Of a DNA stretch of 6,984 nt, positions 5,841-6,984 are shown piece by piece. The notes under the pieces were generated by a model. That model had not been told where the DNA came from. It made no database searches and saw only the letters and a list, made by a program, of their open reading frames with translations. Each line of letters begins with the position of its first letter. The stretch's first letter is position 1. Made by a program: the position numbers and the translations under genes. This DNA comes from Rhodospirillales bacterium (lineage in GTDB: Bacteria > Pseudomonadota > Alphaproteobacteria > Rhodospirillales > JAPHTL01), in NCBI GenBank assembly GCA_026193355.1, contig JAPHTL010000348.1, positions 1 to 6,984 of the forward strand. Reading direction: 5' to 3'.

Positions 5841-6560
5841 ATGTCAGGAATACCCTCGCAGTTCGTTTTTCTCGTTGGCGGCAGGGGAACACGCCTCGGC
5901 GCCCTGACCCGGGATACACCAAAACCGCTTTTGGGTGTCGCAGGGCGTCCCTTTGTCGAAACCCTTTTCGAATGGGCGTCGCGCAACGGCGCGGCGGAAA
6001 TCGTGCTGCTGTGCGGTCACATGGCCGATCGTTTCATCGACCGCTACGACGGCCGGGCCGTTCATGGGGTTTCGATCCGCTGTTTCAAGGAGGAAGGCGA
6101 GGGGGGTACGGCCGGGGGGCTGTTGTCCGCAGGGGGGGCGCTGGCTGAAACCTTCATCCTTGCGAACGGCGATTCCCTTTTCGATTGCGACCTTGTTGCG
6201 CTGGGGAATGTCGCCGCCCCGGACAACTGGCTCGGCAAGATCGCCTTGCGCCATATCGAGGATACGGGGAGGGCAGGCGTCGTCGACCTTTTTGGCAATC
6301 GAATTGACGGTTTCCGCGAACGCGGCGTCCAGGGCGAACCCGGCACCATCAATGGCGGCGTCTATATCCTGAAACGCGGGATTCTGGACTGCATAGGCGC
6401 GCCGCCCTGTTCGATGGAACGTGATGTCTTCCCGGCGCTGGCGAAGGACGGGCTTCTTTACGGAACGGTTCTGAACGGATTTTTCATCGATATCGGCGTT
6501 CCTGCGGACTATGAACGTGCCCAGACGGCGATACCGGAACATTTTCGCGTCAATCAATGA
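5841..6560 (+). CDS. Sugar-1-phosphate nucleotidyltransferase, HddC-like (NTP-transferase fold)
   Basis: A 239-aa protein that activates a sugar 1-phosphate by transfer of a nucleoside monophosphate. The signature is at the N-terminus: FLVGGRGTRLG (10-20) then TPKPLL (26-31), with Arg18 and Lys28 expected to hold the phosphates. GGTAGG (88-93) contacts the base and sugar, and NGD (109-111) holds the metal-binding aspartate. INGGVYIL, the SMERDVFP segment and FFIDIGVPADYERAQ near the C-terminus are typical of the short guanylyltransferase group with HddC (D-glycero-alpha-D-manno-heptose 1-phosphate) and mannose-1-phosphate guanylyltransferases; RmlA-type enzymes are longer. The start at 5841 was chosen because the fold begins right after it; an earlier in-frame ATG (5736) lies inside the previous gene. 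It follows that gene by 31 nt, so the two are probably cotranscribed. Nucleotide and sugar specificity are not proven. Confidence 0.9.
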   Translation: MSGIPSQFVFLVGGRGTRLGALTRDTPKPLLGVAGRPFVETLFEWASRNGAAEIVLLCGHMADRFIDRYDGRAVHGVSIRCFKEEGEGGTAGGLLSAGGALAETFILANGDSLFDCDLVALGNVAAPDNWLGKIALRHIEDTGRAGVVDLFGNRIDGFRERGVQGEPGTINGGVYILKRGILDCIGAPPCSMERDVFPALAKDGLLYGTVLNGFFIDIGVPADYERAQTAIPEHFRVNQ

Positions 6561-6629
6561 TAACGCCTTGTTAATCCGGGCGCGGCACAATCCGGGGAGT
6601 AATTTTCAGCAGGAAATGGCACTGGCGGC
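6561..6629 (+). other. 69-nt intergenic gap with an 8-nt direct repeat
   Basis: No gene is seen. AATCCGGG occurs twice (6573-6580 and 6589-6596), 16 nt apart start to start. AGGAAA (6611-6616) is rather far from the next ATG (6630) for an ideal ribosome-binding site. No hairpin with a T-run is present, so the downstream gene may belong to the same transcript. Confidence 0.45.
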
Positions 6630-6984
6630 ATGATCGACGGCGGCATCTATCTTGGACGCGACCCGACCCGCGAAATCGGGCTGGATGATGACGCCCTGAT
6701 CGCACGCCTTGATGCCTATGGCGCGGGTCGTGCGTTGGCCCTTTCAAACAGGGCCATTTTCTATGACAGTCGAAGCGGCAATGCCGAAACGTTGGCTGCC
6801 TGCACCCGCTCCGGTGGACGATTTCTGCCCGTCGCCTCCCTGAATCTCGGTGGATACGACTGTACGGCAGGGACCATGGCGGCGCTCAAGGCGCAGGAGT
6901 TCCTCGCCGTCGCCCTGTTTCCGCAGCACCAGGCATGGACCTGGGCGGATGCGTCTGCGCGCGCGGCATTGTTCGAGGCCGCCG
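6630..6984 (+). CDS. Unassigned protein, possibly amidohydrolase-fold (partial, C-terminus off the right edge)
   Basis: The first 118 codons are open to the window edge without a stop. ATG at 6630 is the only usual start after an in-frame TAA at 6600-6602. The N-terminus MIDGGIYLGRDPTREI, the segment LDAYGAGRALALSNRAIFYD (about 28-47) and FLPVASLN (66-73) resemble the start of amidohydrolase-type TIM-barrel proteins, where a first strand carrying HxH is followed by a helix and a 'rvlPva' strand. The two metal-binding histidines expected in that first strand are not there (Gly and Tyr instead), so if this family is right the protein has a different metal site or none. The assignment rests on pattern memory. 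There is no signal peptide. Its place behind a nucleotidyltransferase hints at a sugar-related job, but I cannot name one. Confidence 0.6.
   Translation, partial: MIDGGIYLGRDPTREIGLDDDALIARLDAYGAGRALALSNRAIFYDSRSGNAETLAACTRSGGRFLPVASLNLGGYDCTAGTMAALKAQEFLAVALFPQHQAWTWADASARAALFEAA

Noticed and set aside
5844..6590. Minus-strand open frame of 248 codons
   Set aside because: It is fully antisense to the nucleotidyltransferase, whose motifs (GGRGTRL, NGD) are unmistakable; the antisense product resembles nothing.
6573..6596. Direct repeat AATCCGGG x2 as a regulatory element or attachment site
   Set aside because: Only two 8-nt copies, with no associated mobile gene or promoter, so it is only noted within the intergenic entry.

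Overview
The window looks like a nucleotide-sugar biosynthesis and modification island from a Gram-negative bacterium, probably an alphaproteobacterium. The evidence is moderately high GC, strong GC bias at third codon positions, overlapping genes and the flavour of the proteins; this assignment is an inference from composition, not a database match. Eight protein genes are supported, two of them cut by the window edges. I see no RNA gene, insertion sequence, CRISPR array or attachment site.

Left arm (1-5141, minus strand). Six genes form one tight transcription unit read right to left: a WcaG-like SDR (4161-5141), a TylF-like O-methyltransferase (3406-4173), the N-terminal and C-terminal halves of a split transketolase (2627-3409 and 1765-2643), a second WcaG-like SDR (799-1749), and the N-terminal part of a radical SAM protein with a cobalamin-binding-type domain (1-716). 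The first four genes overlap by 13, 4 and 17 nt, the next gap is 15 nt, and the last is 82 nt.

Centre (5142-5287). A 146-nt AT-richer divergent intergenic region must hold the promoters for both arms. It carries an inverted repeat, TGCCAT-N11-ATGGCA.

Right arm (5288-6984, plus strand). It holds an RmlC-type cupin sugar epimerase (5288-5809), a small HddC-like sugar-1-phosphate nucleotidyltransferase (5841-6560), and the start of a protein that may be an amidohydrolase-fold relative (6630 to the edge).

How they may work together (inference). A nucleotidyltransferase, an RmlC-like 3,5-epimerase, WcaG-like 4-keto reductases and an O-methyltransferase recall the Campylobacter jejuni capsular GDP-heptose modification genes. 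The split transketolase and the radical SAM protein are additions. The transketolase could supply sedoheptulose 7-phosphate or transfer a two-carbon unit to a keto-sugar. The radical SAM enzyme could make a further carbon-centred change. Both SDRs have lost part of the YxxxK catalytic pair, in complementary positions, and both have replaced the cysteine used by GDP-fucose synthase for epimerisation. This fits a pathway where a separate RmlC-like enzyme does the epimerisation, and it makes the SDRs the most interesting part of the locus.
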